Of a stretch of 64,000 nt of DNA, positions 16,926 through 29,099 are shown piece after piece. Position 1 is the first letter of the stretch, and each line of letters begins with the position of its first letter. Below the pieces are notes generated by a model that saw nothing but the letters and a program-made list of their open reading frames with translations, ran no database searches and had not been told where the DNA came from. Position numbers and translations under genes: made by a program. Source of the stretch: Nipponacmea schrenckii (Eukaryota; Mollusca; Gastropoda; Lottiidae); NCBI GenBank assembly GCA_030562195.1, contig JAUJPP010000003.1:16957398-17021397 (forward strand), in the 5' to 3' direction.

Positions 16926-19552
16926 GCAATTAGGCTCTCAATTCATTTCTAGTAAGTAGCAATTAGGCTCTCAATTCATTTCTAGTGAGTAGCAATTAGG
17001 CTCTCAATTCATTTCTAGCATTTAGCAATTAGACTCTCAATTAATTTCTAGCATTTAGCAATAAAGTTCTCCATTCATTTCTAGTAAGTAGCAATTAGGC
17101 TCTCTATTCAATTCTAGCATTTAGCAATATGGCTCTCAATTTAATTCTAGTATGTAGCAATAAGGCTCTCAATTCATTTCTAGTAAGTAGCAATTAGGCT
17201 CTCAATTCATTTCTAGTATAAAGCAATATGGCTCTCAATTCATTTCTAGTATGTAGCAATAAGGCTCTCAATTCATTTCTAGTGAGTAACAATTAGGCTC
17301 TCAATTCAATTCTGGCATTTAGCAATATGCCTCTCGATTCATTTCTAGTATGTAGCATTAAGGCTCTAAATTCATTTGTAGTAAGTAGCAATTAGGCTGT
17401 CAATTCATTTGTAGTAAGTAGCAATAAGGCCCCCAATTCATTTCTAGAATGTTGCAATAAGGCTCTCAATTCATTTGTAGTAAGTAGCAATTAGGCTGTC
17501 AATTCATTTGTAGTAATTAGCAATAAGGCTCTCAATTCATTTCTAGTATGTAGCAATAAGGCTCTCAATTCATTTGTAGTAAGTAGCAATAAGGCTATCA
17601 ATTCATTTTTAGCATTTCGCAATAAGGCTTTCAATTCATTTCTAGCATTTAGCACTAAGGCTCTCAATTCGTTTCTAGCATTTCGCAATAAGGCTCTCAA
17701 TTCATTTCTAGCATTAAGCAATAAGGCTCTCAATTCATTTCTAGCATTAAGCAATAAGGCTCTCAATTCATTTCTAGCATTTAGCAATAAGGCTCCAAAT
17801 TCATTTCTAGCATTAAGCAATAAGGCTCTCAATTCATTTCTAGCATTTCGCAATAAGGCTCTCAATTCATTTCTAGCATTAAGCAATAAAACTCTCAATT
17901 CATTTTTAGCATTTCGCAATAGTCTCTCAATTAATTTGTAGCATTAAGCAATAAGGCTCTCAATTCATTTCTTGCATTTAGCAATAAAACTCCAAATTCA
18001 TTTCTAGCATTAAGCAATAAGGCTCTCAATTCATTTCTAGCATTTCGCAAAAAGTCTCTCAATTCATTTCTAGCATTAAGCAATAAAACTCTCAATTCAT
18101 TTTTAGCATTTCGCAATAGTCTCTCAATTAATATCTAGCATTAAGCAATAAGGCTCTCAATTCATTTCTAGCATTAAGCAATAAGGCTCTCAATTCATTT
18201 CTAGCATTAAGCAATATGCTCTCAATTCATTTCTAGCATTTAGCAATAAGGCTCCAATTCATTTCTAGCATTAAGCAATAAGGCTCTCAATTCATTTCTA
18301 GCATTTCGCAATAAGGCTCTCAATTCATTTCTAGCATTAAGCAATAAAACTCTCAATTCATTTTTAGCATTTCGCAATAGTCTCTCAATTAATTTGTAGC
18401 ATTAGCAATAAGGCTCTCAATTCATTTCTTGCATTTAGCAATAATCTCCAATTCATTTCTAGCATTAGCAATAAGGCTCTCAATTCATTTCTAGCATTTC
18501 GCAAAAAGTCTCTCAATTCATTTCTAGCATTAAGCAATAAAACTCTCAATTCATTTTTAGTTCGCAATAGTCTCTCAATTAATTACTAGCATTAAGCAAT
18601 AAGGCTCTCAATTCATTTCTAGCATTAAGCAATAAGGCTCTCAATTCATTTCTAGCATTTAGCAATAAGGCTCCAAATTCATTTCTAGCATTAAGCAATA
18701 AGGCTCTCAATTCATTTCTAGCATTTCGCAATAAGGCTCTCAATTCATTTCTAGCATTAAGCAATAAAACTCTCAATTCATTTTAGCATTTCGCAATAGT
18801 CTCTCAATTAATTTGTAGCATTAAGCAATAAGGCTCTCAATTCATTTCTTGCATTTAGCAATAAAACTCCAAATTCATTTCTAGCATTAAGCAATAAGGC
18901 TCTCAATTCATTTCTAGCATTTCGCAAAAAGTCTCTCAATTCATTTCTAGCATTAAGCAATAAAACTCTCAATTCATTTTTAGCATTTCGCAATAGTCTC
19001 TCAATTAATTACTAGCATTAAGCAATAAGGCTCTCAATTCATTTCTTACATTTCGCAATAAGGCTCTCAATTCATTTCTAGCATTAAGCAATAAGGCTCT
19101 CAATTCATTTCTAGCATTTCGCAATAAGGCTCTCAATTCATTTCTAGCATTAAGCAATAAGGCTCTCAATTCATTTTTAGCATTTCGCAATAGGCTCTCA
19201 ATTCATTTCTAGCATTTAAGCAATAAGGCTCTCAATTCATTTCTTGCATTTCGCAATAAGGCTCTCAATTCATTTCTAGCATTTCGCAATAAGGCTCTCA
19301 ATTCATTTCTAGCATTTCGCAATAAGGCTCTCAATTCATTTCAGCATTCACAATAAGGCTCTCGATTCATTTCTAGCATTAAGCAATAAGGCTCTCAATT
19401 CATTTCTAGCATTTCGCAATAAGGCTCTCAATTCATTTCTAGCATTAAGCAATAAGGCTCTCAATTCATTTCTAGCATTTCGCAATAAGGCTCTCAATTC
19501 ATTTCTAGCATTAAGCAATAAGGCTCTCAATTCATTTCTAGTATTTAGCAAT
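16926..19552. repeat. 33-bp minisatellite, about 80 units, with higher-order structure
   Basis: The unit is 'gcaataaggctctcaattc' plus 'atttctagcatta'. The period of 33 keeps an 11-residue frame open on the minus strand (NARNELRALLL), the longest stretch being 142 aa at 17491-17919. From about 17690 to 19000 a longer period of about 440 bp is visible: the variant peptide MRNAKNELRVLLLNARNELR recurs at 18116 and 18993 with a shortened copy at 18567. No start context, splice sites or flanking coding signal supports a gene. Confidence 0.93.
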
Positions 19553-19957
19553 GACCAATTGGATCTCAGTACCCTAAATGACTATTCCATTCACATTATT
19601 TTCAACAAGTTCATGTAGATTTTTAGCATTTAAAGCAATGGCCTCTCGACACCCCTTATAGACATCTCATCCACACCATTTCCATTAAAATTCATGTACA
19701 TTTCCATCATTAAGCAATATGGCTCTCAATGAATTTCTTTCATTTAGTGATAGGGCTCTCAATTCATTCCTTTCATTAAAGAGATTGTAAAGAGGTTTTC
19801 TTAACCTTTATGTGTAAATAATAATATAAAATAAATGATAAAATAAATTTCCACCATTCCAATTTTCGTTCCGACATCTGTAGATCTTGCAATTCCATTA
19901 AAACTTAGGCGTTTTATGACGTCACTAGAAATTAATAGCATCTTTCGGTAGCTACGA
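19553..19957. other. Degenerate edge of the minisatellite and spacer
   Basis: Scattered 'gcaatggcctctc' and 'ggctctcaatgaatttc' remnants to about 19780, then AT-rich DNA. Confidence 0.5.
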
Positions 19958-20265
19958 CATAATAATAATAATAAAATAAACTCTTTATTTTACATGGGTC
20001 AGAATTAGGCCCAATACACCAGGACATGGTCCTGTCTCACATTCAGCCCATGGGGCAATACATTGGAAAAAAAAAAAAAAAGAAAAAAGAAAAAAGAAAA
20101 AAATCGAAAATACATAATATCTCAATATACAATTCGTCTGAAATACTAAAAATACACAAGTACATGTGTATCAAATGGACAGATATATGTTACGGCGATC
20201 AAGTACATGACCACAAAATAAATATGCAATACTCCACGTACAATTTGTTTAAAAATACACAAGTA
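19958..20265 (-). repeat. Dispersed repeat family R2, copy 1
   Basis: About 305 bp, reverse complement of 39797-40075 and 42739-43061. On the minus strand it ends with 'catgtaaaataaagagttta' and a TTA microsatellite, the layout of a LINE or SINE 3' end. It contains a T/C-rich tract and 'gacaggaccatgtcc'. Confidence 0.88.
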
Positions 20266-20287
20266 AATAATTTTATGATTTTCATTT

Positions 20288-20600
20288 TCAGAACCTTAAT
20301 GTATTTATTTCGTTGATCATTCTTTTTCGAAACTTTGCAATTTCTTTCCGTCTTTCTTTCAAGCTACGTCCTTCTAATATCAACCAGGCATTTATACATG
20401 TCCATACACCACAGTCATATCCATTCAATTGCAACATAGTTTCTGTTTCGTATATCTCTATCCAGTTTGAAGGCTGAACACTCTCCAACATAAGCAGGAA
20501 ATCTTTTACATTTCTCATGCATTGATTGCCAATATCCTTGTGAACTACAGAATTGTAGTATTTTATGGTTTTACTATCAACATATACAACCACTAAACTC
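20288..20600 (-). pseudogene. C48 (Ulp1/SENP-like) cysteine protease, C-terminal half
   Basis: Ulp1-family proteases cleave SUMO-like proteins; many are carried by transposons. Readable: NWSLVVVYVDSKTIKYYNSV, then QLNGYDCGVWTCINAWLI. The Q..GYDCG block holds the oxyanion Gln and nucleophile Cys, but the usual HW reads NW and the catalytic Asp position (YYDS) reads YYNS, so the relic is probably inactive. No in-frame upstream half is adjacent; a matching N-terminal half lies at 27055-27240 on the same strand. Confidence 0.72.
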
Positions 20601-20744
20601 CAATTTTACCACCTGAACCTATTATAATATAAGCATATGGTTGGCAGCACATTTATTGAAAAAACACAGGCTTATTTTAAACCTTAAAACAAGAATACAA
20701 AGTAGTATAAAGTAATACAAAATGATACAAAATTCAAATACAAT

Positions 20745-21178
20745 CTTGTTAAACATATATACACCGAAATCTAACTCCAAACCCAAACGATATTGAGGGG
20801 TCCAATTTGGTAAGTTTTGAGCAAAGGTTTGTATGGACTGGAGGCGTCGAGGCAAGTCTGGTTCAATATAACGCTTGAAACATTCACTCGACCAAAAACC
20901 TAACATTTGAATATCGCTATCAGACAGACCTGATTTATAAGCCCCCCTAATGCGAACTGTTGGACTCCCAATTGTCCATAAAGCAAAACGAAACGCTCTA
21001 ATGAAAATTCTATAAGTAAGACACGAACCATCTTCAAGTAAAAAAGTGGCGACAACGGTTCTCCAGGCATGGACATAATATTGCTTAGAACTCTACTCGG
21101 GCATAGTGTATGCGAGGGAATGCTAAGTAATATTAGCATTAGGTTTTTATAATTTTCAGGTTGACTAAAGATAGCTTG
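20745..21178 (-). pseudogene. Tyrosine recombinase, C-terminal part
   Basis: Reads IPSHTLCPSRVLSNIMSMPG, then after a frame change RFALWTIGSPTVRIRGAYKS, and DSDIQMLGFWSSECFKRYI with the final catalytic Tyr. This is the R...H/R...Y end of the recombinases of DIRS-like and Crypton elements. The first arginine box would be upstream; a fitting N-terminal part is at 24160-24400. An 'aataaa' lies past the end at about 20650. Confidence 0.72.
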
Positions 21179-21212
21179 CCAGGCAAGGTAATATACGCCC
21201 ACTGGCAGCATT
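21168..21212. repeat. Second copy of the 45-bp dispersed unit
   Basis: Identical to 5849-5893. It marks the left border between the recombinase fragment and the tandem arrays. Confidence 0.7.
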
Positions 21213-21235
21213 GATTCTTTATAAAACATAGGCTT

Positions 21236-21970
21236 AGAAAAATTGTCGGATCATCATAAAATTTATAGTGCACATCTTCAAAATGATATCGACACACATA
21301 AAACAATCAAAAGAATATATAGAGAATTGTAGTCTGTAGAGTGAGCTTGAGTTGCAACCTATAGGTAACATAGTGAAAAAAGCTAAGTCAAACACGATAT
21401 TTCACTATAAAATTATCTGATCATCACGAAAATCAATAGGGATCATCTTCATAATGACACTGACCAACAAAATAAAAATCAAAAGAATCCAAAAGAATAA
21501 AAGCACGATTTGCACCCCATAGCTAATGAAGTGAAAAATTGCTAAGTCAGACGCGATATTTCGGTGAAAAATTATCCGATCATCACGAAAATCGATAGTG
21601 CACATCTTCAAAATGACACTGACCCACAAAATAAAAATCAAAAGAATCCATAAAGAATTGTAGCGTGTAGAGTGAGCACGATTTGCACGCTATAGCTAAT
21701 GAAGTGAAAACTTGCTAAGTCAGACGCGATATTTCGGTGAAAAATTATCCGATCATCACGAAAATTGATAGGGATCATCTTCATAATGACACTGACCCAC
21801 AAAATCAAAATCAAAAGAATCCATAAATAATTTTAGCCTGTAGAGTGAGCACGAGTTGCACCCTATAGCTAATGAAGTGAAAAACGCTAAGTCAGACGCA
21901 ATAATTCTATGAAAAATTATCCGATCATCACCTCCATAGGGATCATCTGCATAATGACATTGACACAAAA
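21236..21970. repeat. Tandem array of about 170-bp units
   Basis: 'gatcatcacgaaaat' starts recur at 21249, 21418, 21578, 21751 and 21923. Units include 'tgtagagtgagcacga' and 'aagtcagacgcgata'. About 4.3 units. Confidence 0.88.
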
Positions 21971-22029
21971 AAAAGAGTCAAAACAAAAACACAAAACAAA
22001 GAAAAAATGAATAACAGATAGGTTATCCA

Positions 22030-23880
22030 TGTTTAGGAGAACTTCGCAGAGGCTATTCTGTATGCTATTCGCTCTTTTGTAAGCACCAAGAGAAGATATG
22101 CGCTATTTGTTTCTCGTTATACGTTTCTCATTATTCGTTATTCGTTTTTCGCTATTCGTTCTTTTATAAGCACCAAGAGGGGGATATTCCATATTCGCTA
22201 TTCGTTTCTCGTTATTCGTTTCTCGTTTTTCGCTTTTCATTATTCGTTCTTTTATAAGCACCAAGAGGGGATATTCGCTATTCGTTTTTCCGTTATTCGA
22301 TTTTCGTTATTCGTTATTGTAGCACTTCTAGATGTTAAAATGACTTTGACTTTGAAAATTGGGATTTATAAAAAGAAACAGAGGCTATGCTATTTGTTAT
22401 TCGATCTTTTGTAAGTACCAAGAGGGGTGTATCGCTATTCGTTTTCGTTATTCGTTTTCGTTATTCGTTATTGTATTTTTCGCTATTCGCTTTTCGATAT
22501 TCGTAGCACTTTCTCGTTATTCGTTTTTGCTTTCGATTTTTGATTATTGTTTCTGTTTATAAGCATAGACGTTATTCGTATAATTTGTTATTCGGTTTTC
22601 GTTTTCGTTAAGTAGCACTTCAGATGTTTAAATGACTTTGACTTTAAAATTGGGATTTATAAGAAACAGAGCTATGTATTTGTTATTCGTTCTTTTTAAG
22701 CACCACGAGGGGATATTCGCTATACGTTTTCGTTATTCGTTTTTCGTTATTCGTTCTTTTGCAAGCACCAAGAGGAGGATATTCGCTATTCGTTTTTCGT
22801 TATTCGTTATTGTTAGCTTTTCGTATTTATTGTTTTAAATGACTTTGATTTTGGAAATTGGGATTTATAAGAAAAAACAGAGGCTATGATATTTGTTATT
22901 CGTTCTTTTGTTAGCACCCACAAAGGGAGGGATATTCTCTATTCGTAATCGTTATTCTTTATTAGTTTTTCGTCCTTTCGTAAGCACCATGAGGGGGATA
23001 TTCGCTATTCGTTTTCCGTTATTTGTTTTTTTGTTATTCGTTATTCATTTTTTCGTTATTCGTTTTTTTGCTTTTGCTTTTCGTTTTTCGTTCTTTTGTA
23101 AGCACCAAGAGGACGATATTCGCTATTCGTTTTTCGTCATTGTAGCACTTCTAGATGTTTAAATGACTTTGACTTTGAAATTTGGATTTATAAGAAAAAA
23201 ATCAGAGGCCCTATGATATTTCGTTATTTTTCGTTCTTTTGCAAGCACCAAGAGGAGGATTTTCGCTATTCGTTCTTTTGCAAGCACCAAGAGGAGATTT
23301 TTCTCTATTCGTTTTTCCCTTTTCGTTATTCTTTATTGTAGCACTTCTAGTTGTTTAAATGACTTTGACTTCAGAAATTGGGATTCATAAGAAGAAACAG
23401 AGGCTATGATATTTGTTAATCGTTCTTTTGTAAGCACCCATAAAGGGAGGGATATTCTCTATTCGTAATCGTTATTCTTTATTCTCTATTCGTTTTTCGT
23501 TATTGTAGCACTTTTAGATGTTTACATGACTTTGACTTTGATATTCGTTCTTAAGTAAGCAGCAAGAGGGGGATATTCGCTATTCGTTTCCGTTATTCGT
23601 TTTTCGTTTCTCGGTATTTGTTTTTTGTTTTTCGCTTTTCGATATTCGTTCTTTTGCAAGCACCAAGAGGAGGATTCGTTATTGTAGCACTTCTAGATGT
23701 TAAAATGGCTTTGACTTTGAAAATTTGTATTAATAAGAAGAAACAGGGGCTATGATATTTGTTATTCGTTTCTTTTGTAAGCACCAAGAGGGGGGTATTT
23801 GCTTTTCGTTATTCGTTTTTCGTTATTGGTTATTGGCTTTTCCCTTTCGTTATTCATTATTGTAATACTTCTATATGTTT
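22030..23880. repeat. TTCGTTATTCG-rich complex minisatellite
   Basis: Irregular 170-300 bp units built from 'gtagcacttctagatgttta', 'aatgactttgactttg', 'gcaccaagaggggga' and runs of 'ttcgttattcg'. No real ORF. Confidence 0.88.
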
Positions 23881-24159
23881 AAATGACTTCACGTTGTGTT
23901 TTACATTGTTTTATTAGGTATAGATGTTCTAAACGGTAGTGAGAGAGAGATATCGGGGATTGGTGGCCAGGCTTGACAGTCTCTCTTATACCACGGCCTG
24001 AACCCTGGATGCCAAACATGCAGGCTTTTGGTTGGCGTAGCTCAATGCAAGCTGTCCAGTTCAAACATGCATGCACAGTCAGTACTAGATACATAATCCA
24101 GGACACTCTCTCATTCCCTTTTACAGTGGAATTACAATATACGCCCATCTTACGTGTTA

Positions 24160-24400
24160 TGTTAAACCCGAATTATGGGGTTTGACATCATTTCGGCATA
24201 AGTGGCGAGTGGAATCGAAATTCCCACTGAAAAGAAAGTTATTAGGCCTCAGAAATCCAAAAAAAACAACAAAAAAACTAATAAACATGCAGCCCAAATT
24301 ACAGCATTATGATGAATAGATAAGTCTAACGAGGCATGCAAGACAGCCAAAATTTCTGGTGTTACTGGCGAACGGCAAGCTTGAGCAGTCCCCAGTTCTT
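24160..24400 (-). pseudogene. Tyrosine recombinase, N-terminal part
   Basis: PVTPEILAVLHASLDL, then HHNAVIWAACLL, then after a frameshift FFGFLRPNNFLF and RHLCRNDVKPHNSGL. The W.AACL and FFGFLRPNNFL blocks are the helix that leads to the first catalytic arginine in this family. It runs into the shared AATATACGCCCA sequence (24136-24147) at the array border. Confidence 0.72.
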
Positions 24401-24439
24401 GTTTAACTCCAATTAAGACGTGTTTTAGTGGTAATATTA

Positions 24440-25520
24440 TCAGTTTTCACAATAACTTTTTATTTTTTCCATAATGGACCACACCGCATTGCAGATAACA
24501 CCAAGGCTAAGGTTTCTTTTATGTTTATATGCTGGTCCTGGAATAGAGGCATGTCTATAGCCCAATTCGTATAGAAAAAGTCTCCGTTGAAAAAGCCTCC
24601 GGCTCCTCCTGAAGAAGCGTCGGTTTGTAGAGATGTGATAGACACGGAGTCCAGAAATTTAACGGTACCGTTAAACATGCACATAAAATCTATCTACCAC
24701 TGGATATCCTTGAAAAATTCTTTTGATAATAATACTTTTGCTGTTCGTTTGCGTAAAGAGTTCAATTTACCACACAGCGATTGGATTTGTTTTACACTTG
24801 CTCGTTTGTGATTCTTAAATTGTAATAACATTTGCAAAAACTCGTTCATTTTCGGTTTTGGCATCTTAAGGGTTAAGTCGTGCGTGTCTATTTCAATTCC
24901 TAACAACACCAAGTTTTGAGACGGACCGTCTACTTTTGACCTGCTCACATAAAAAAAAAAACAGCAGTCTTAGCATCCGAAGTACAATTAGAAGAATTGT
25001 TATTGTAAAACTTTTCTCTACTATAAGGAAATCGTCTAAGTATACTATGCACGTGACATTATGAATTTCCTTCATCATAAAACACACAGCCGCATTGACT
25101 CTTTGGAAAATCAAAGGACTGCGTTTATTGCCGAACGACAGTTTTCGATCAAACAAATAAGTTGTCACCGGCAAATGTCTACTGTAGGCCTGTTAGATGA
25201 TGATCCGTTACATTGCACTTTAATGATCGATAAGCGCTTTTTAAATCGACTTTGGCTAGCCATGCGTTTCGGGTTATTAGCTTTGTCGCAAGTCCATGTA
25301 ACTGCACGGGGCGTCACATGCATAGCTGTTAAGGCCTACACCTTCGGGTTGACTAGCGTCATGTATAAGCCGTATGCCACCACCCGGCTTAGAGATTGCA
25401 CCGAGTGAACTGATGATTGTGGGTTTCTTGCGCGAAATGATATAATTTCCGAGCGATATTTCCGTAAGAATCTGCTTTTCTACTTTCGCACTAAATTGCA
25501 TAACTGAAGAGTATTCTTGC
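24440..25520 (-). pseudogene. DIRS-like reverse transcriptase and RNase H
   Basis: Pieces in order: ISSLGAISKPGGGIRLIHDA, GVGLNSYACDAPCSYMDLRQ, FGNKRSPLIFQRVNAAVCFM, IVYLDDFLIVEKSF (the xxDD catalytic box), LVLLGIEIDTHDLTL, VKQIQSLCGKLN, then RNase H TDASSGGAGGFFNGDFFYTN and HINIKETLAL. At least three frameshifts separate them. The KPGGGIR.IHD...P.G and YLDDF boxes distinguish DIRS-type RT from LINE RT. Confidence 0.82.
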
Positions 25521-25640
25521 GGTGTACAGGCAAATGTGGACCGAGTTTATCACACAACGAAAAACCATTTTTAAAACCGTCTAGAAGAAAGCCTCTATCA
25601 TAATAGTTGTCTGGTAAATACTTAAACCAGACGTCATAGT

Positions 25641-26882
25641 CTAAGCAATCACTTCAGGAGTAAATGTGAAGGGAGATAACTTAATGTCCGCTAATTCTGG
25701 AGTTGTGTCCCGTTGGGGCCTATCCAGTTTTTTTGACACGTTGCGCGTTTGATTAGTATTTTGATGCGAAACTCCTTGACCTGGTGCCCCGTGACCGGAT
25801 AGAGCCGAGTGGGTTGAAGACCAACACAGCGGACAATTATACATCATCTTACAATCAGTGCGAATGCAAATGTTGCTATTGAAATTGCGACATATTTCGC
25901 GGCCATCTGGCAAAAGGGACCCTTATTCCGAACAAATGGACGCTTCCAAACGAGCTTTTAACTGATGGCAAATTTATATTTGCGTCCTGATAAGCGCGAA
26001 CTGTTGCATTTTCGCGTTTGGGGATCAGTTGGAACTCCCGGAGATCCTGGCGATGGGTTCCCCATGCAAAAAGGTTCTTCGGCTTGTTCTTCTCTGTATT
26101 CTTTGTCATATAGTAATACAGAGTACCAGTGATATTTCGACGCCAGGCGATGAATATCAGCAGTGTACTTCAGATAAGAAGTTATACCTCCTGTTCCCAA
26201 ACGATCAGTTTTTATCAGCTCAATTAATATTAAAGTTTTTGCATATCCCCATTCTTCCATCGTCACCTTCTCTAATGTTTTTCGTTTTGATACACGGGAT
26301 TCTACTTTAGACGTTTCTCCGAAAGTATAAGTGCTGTATTGAGGTACAGGATCAATCCATGTATAGTCAATAATTTGCAAGGCCTTGCCTTTCGAAACTT
26401 CGAGGGACGATTAAGGCGTATTAGCTGAGAGCTTAAAGATATCAGCATCGTTACGTACGCCTAGGATTGAGGCAATCTCACCTGAGGTGGCAGTTTTCTG
26501 GGCTGTTGACAGCTCGGTAGCGTTACAGCTTCGGCCATGTCTTCGAAGTCGAGATGACTCACGCCTGCTTTCCCTGAAGAAATCTTCTTTTTCTCTGCCT
26601 GAATTTTGCGTTGAAGAATGAGAATCTGACGCTTGTTCTGTAAGGCTTCCAATTCGGCTTGTGGTTTTTCAATTTGCTCTACGCCGTTGTGGTGATTGGC
26701 ATCAAGGTCTAGGCCTTCAGGTTGTGTATCTACAACGGATGCCTGTGGGTTTAATGGCGCGGTTTGTTTAGGGTCATTGAGTGCATTGACGTCGATTTGA
26801 TAGTGTCTGACTTATTCTTACCAGCATTAGCACGTTTATTCCGTCCTTTCGGCGGCATTTTATTCCGTCCTTTCGATGGCAT
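25641..26882 (-). pseudogene. DIRS-like gag region with Cys-rich knuckle
   Basis: Starts at ATG 26882 (MPSKGRNKMPPKGRNKRANA), then a frameshift near 26780, a charged coiled-coil stretch (ALQNKRQILILQRKIQAEKK), then MEEWGYAKTLILIELI, SYLKYTADIHRLASKYHWYS and YDKEYREEQA, and a knuckle GREICRNFNSNICIRTDC...CPLC...H. This layout is found in gag-like ORFs of DIRS-type elements. Start and frame breaks are inferred from reading only. Confidence 0.68.
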
Positions 26883-27054
26883 TTCATGTACAATGTTTGT
26901 TTAGTTTTATAAAATAAAGTTGTCTTCTGGTAACGACAGTTCAAGGTCGGCTTATGCTAATGCGCAGGTCAAAAGGTCTAGGTCTAAAAACAGATTTAAT
27001 AAAATCTTTACGTTGTGGTGTATGCATTGGTATCAATATCTTGCTTTACGCTAA

Positions 27055-27240
27055 AAGATGCATGTCTCTAAACATCTCAACAGCAGCCTGCATGTTGCTC
27101 TCAATTCTCAGGTAAGCAAATGTATCTAGAATCATCAAATTCTCATCTCTTTCTAAGATCTTCATATAAAATTTAATAACCTATCATTTAACCAGTTATT
27201 TCCAGCAAGTGTGTTGAGGTCGGTTTTTTTAAGGAATAAC
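27055..27240 (-). pseudogene. C48 (Ulp1/SENP-like) protease, N-terminal half
   Basis: Reads LKKTDLNTLAGNNWLNDRLL, then NFYMKILERDENLMILDTFA and YLRIESNMQAAVEMFRDMH before a stop. The NNWLND..LNFYM..L motif is the classic opening of Ulp1/SENP catalytic domains. It ends exactly where the missing central part (PVH..HW) should follow. The matching C-terminal half is 6.5 kb away at 20288-20600 on the same strand. Confidence 0.68.
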
Positions 27241-27419
27241 CAAACCCGCGACAGCAAATCAAATCTGAAACTATTACAGCTCTATCATTTTTGCCAGCTT
27301 TACGTTTGCTTATATGTTTTGCACATTTCTGTTCACTGCAATTTTTTTATGTTGAACAACCCTACAATTACTCTATGCTCATCTAATTTCAAAGGTGATG
27401 CTGTTTCTTGAGGCAATAA

Positions 27420-28030
27420 TAGGGTATATAAATCAGAGAAATAATTTTCACAAATTACCACATTTTTTCAATTCATAAGGTACATTACTAAGGATAAAAT
27501 CTATAGTAGTGCCAGCATTAGTAGTAGGCTCCATAATGCACTGTTCCATATCATTTAATTCAATATTCAACCTTTTGTATTATTTACTGTTCAACTGGAT
27601 GTTGAAATCTCCAAGTATTAATGAATAGTCATCAATTTTCCAATCTCTTTTCACATTTCCTAAAGTTGATATCAAATTTGCTACAGGGGTTTTAGGTGGC
27701 CTGTAAACACCCAATTATTTAAATTGATCAAGTCTAATTAATATACTTGACAACATCTTGCCTGTTCAGGGGCTGTACGCTTACATCATTATCATTCACA
27801 TCATTTACATACACAGCTAAACCATGATGGTTCTTGTTCCTAACTATATGCATTATTCTATACAAGGCAAAACCTGGTATTTCATATAAATTATCACTGT
27901 TAATTTAAAGCGTGTCTCATGAGCTTTCTTGACGACATGACCCATTTTCACATCTTCAATATACTTTTGCAAGGACCTTACATTATGATAAATGACTATC
28001 AGAGAGTCATCATTACTAACATAAGAATAA
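27420..28030 (-). pseudogene. APE-type LINE endonuclease relic
   Basis: Blocks in order: IYHNVRSLQKYIEDV, YEIPGFALYR, NKNHHGLAVYVND, GVYRPPKTPVANLISTL, DDYSLILGDFNIQLN, then (after a stop) IMEPTTNAGTTIDFILSNVP. The YRPP, LGDFNI and PTT..GT.IDFI motifs are those of apurinic-like endonucleases of non-LTR retrotransposons. Two or more frame breaks. No RT follows, so this is a fragment. Confidence 0.82.
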
Positions 28031-29099
28031 AATTCTAGATTTTCTTATTTCCTTTCATTTCTGAGTGATTCCATTTCGTCTTTCACCCCCATACTAATTT
28101 TCATCTTGTCTTCAGCAAGATTTACAATATGCAAGCCTTCGAGACTTTTTTTAATTTTTTTCCCAAAACAGTTTCTCCAAACATTCACATCTATCTAAAC
28201 AATGTTTATGATTAAATATTTTTTGTGGCTTTAAATAACTCATATAAGCAGTGCTTTCTATGCTTCTTAAAGGGATAATTGATCTTGGAATGAATATAAA
28301 ATTTAAAAAATTTAAACTTGGCCAATAAGAGCTCTATTCAAATATACTTGTAAATATACTTGCTGCCATAAATAACATAACAAAATAAACAAATATACAA
28401 AAAACTAAGTAATTGTACTTGAAGATGCATTCGATTATTGATAAAATAAGAAATTAATTACGCATTTTTCAAAAATGACTTAGTTCTTCAAGTTTTCCAG
28501 CTTTTAAGAAATTCTCTTTCTTTTTGTCTGTTTGTTAGAGTCTTCTTCAACGCCTTTAGATATTTTCCTTTTAAAAGGATTCAGCCTGAAAGGGATTGTA
28601 AGGACGTTTTTGCAAATTTGGGGACATCTGTAACTTTGAATTTTTTATTCGCTTTTGATTGAACAACAACTCCACTTTAAACATTTAGGTTCATTGTTGA
28701 GTCATAACAAATAATCATATCAATTTTCATCAAAATCCATCTAGAATTTAGCCTTCTAATGTATTAACAAGCTAAAATTATAAGCGTTTTCAAGAACAAG
28801 GGCAACAACTGATATAAAATATTTTGCATTTTATCTGATGTTCAATAGGGTTCGTCTTTGAGTGGTTAAAAACACTCACACCAAATTTTGTCAAAATTAG
28901 TAAAGAAATGTGTTACCCAAGAACGCTTCCGTAACTTCATCATTTTCCAAATATTGCTCATCATTTTCTAATTAAGAAAATGTTGCAAGGTTACAGACAT
29001 CTCAGTGTCCGCACCGATAGTGGTTTGCCGATAACACCTGTAATTTTTACGGTCTCTTATAACATCGTCAAATCATTTAAATTATTCTACATATGAAAA
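28031..29099. repeat. AT-rich spacer with one to two intronic-family repeat units (28700-28925)
   Basis: The repeat unit is recognised by 'acaagggcaacaactga', 'caatagggttcgtctttg' and 'tttgtcaaaattag'. The rest is AT-rich with no feature seen. Confidence 0.6.

Larger units (their letters stand above)
24160..26882 (-). mobile_element. DIRS-like tyrosine-recombinase retrotransposon relic
   Basis: Minus-strand order is gag-like, reverse transcriptase, RNase H, tyrosine recombinase, which is the DIRS/Ngaro order and differs from LTR elements with integrase. Every ORF is broken by frameshifts. The recombinase stops at about 24150 and seems to resume at 21178, beyond 2.9 kb of arrays. Confidence 0.78.

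Noticed and set aside
17491..17919. 142-aa protein of NARNELRALL repeats as a real gene
   Set aside because: Stop codons and indels break the frame in every block, and no start context, splice site or unique sequence flanks it. Minisatellite periodicity explains it.
16926..19552. CRISPR-like array
   Set aside because: Repeats are head-to-tail with no spacers, and the genome is eukaryotic.
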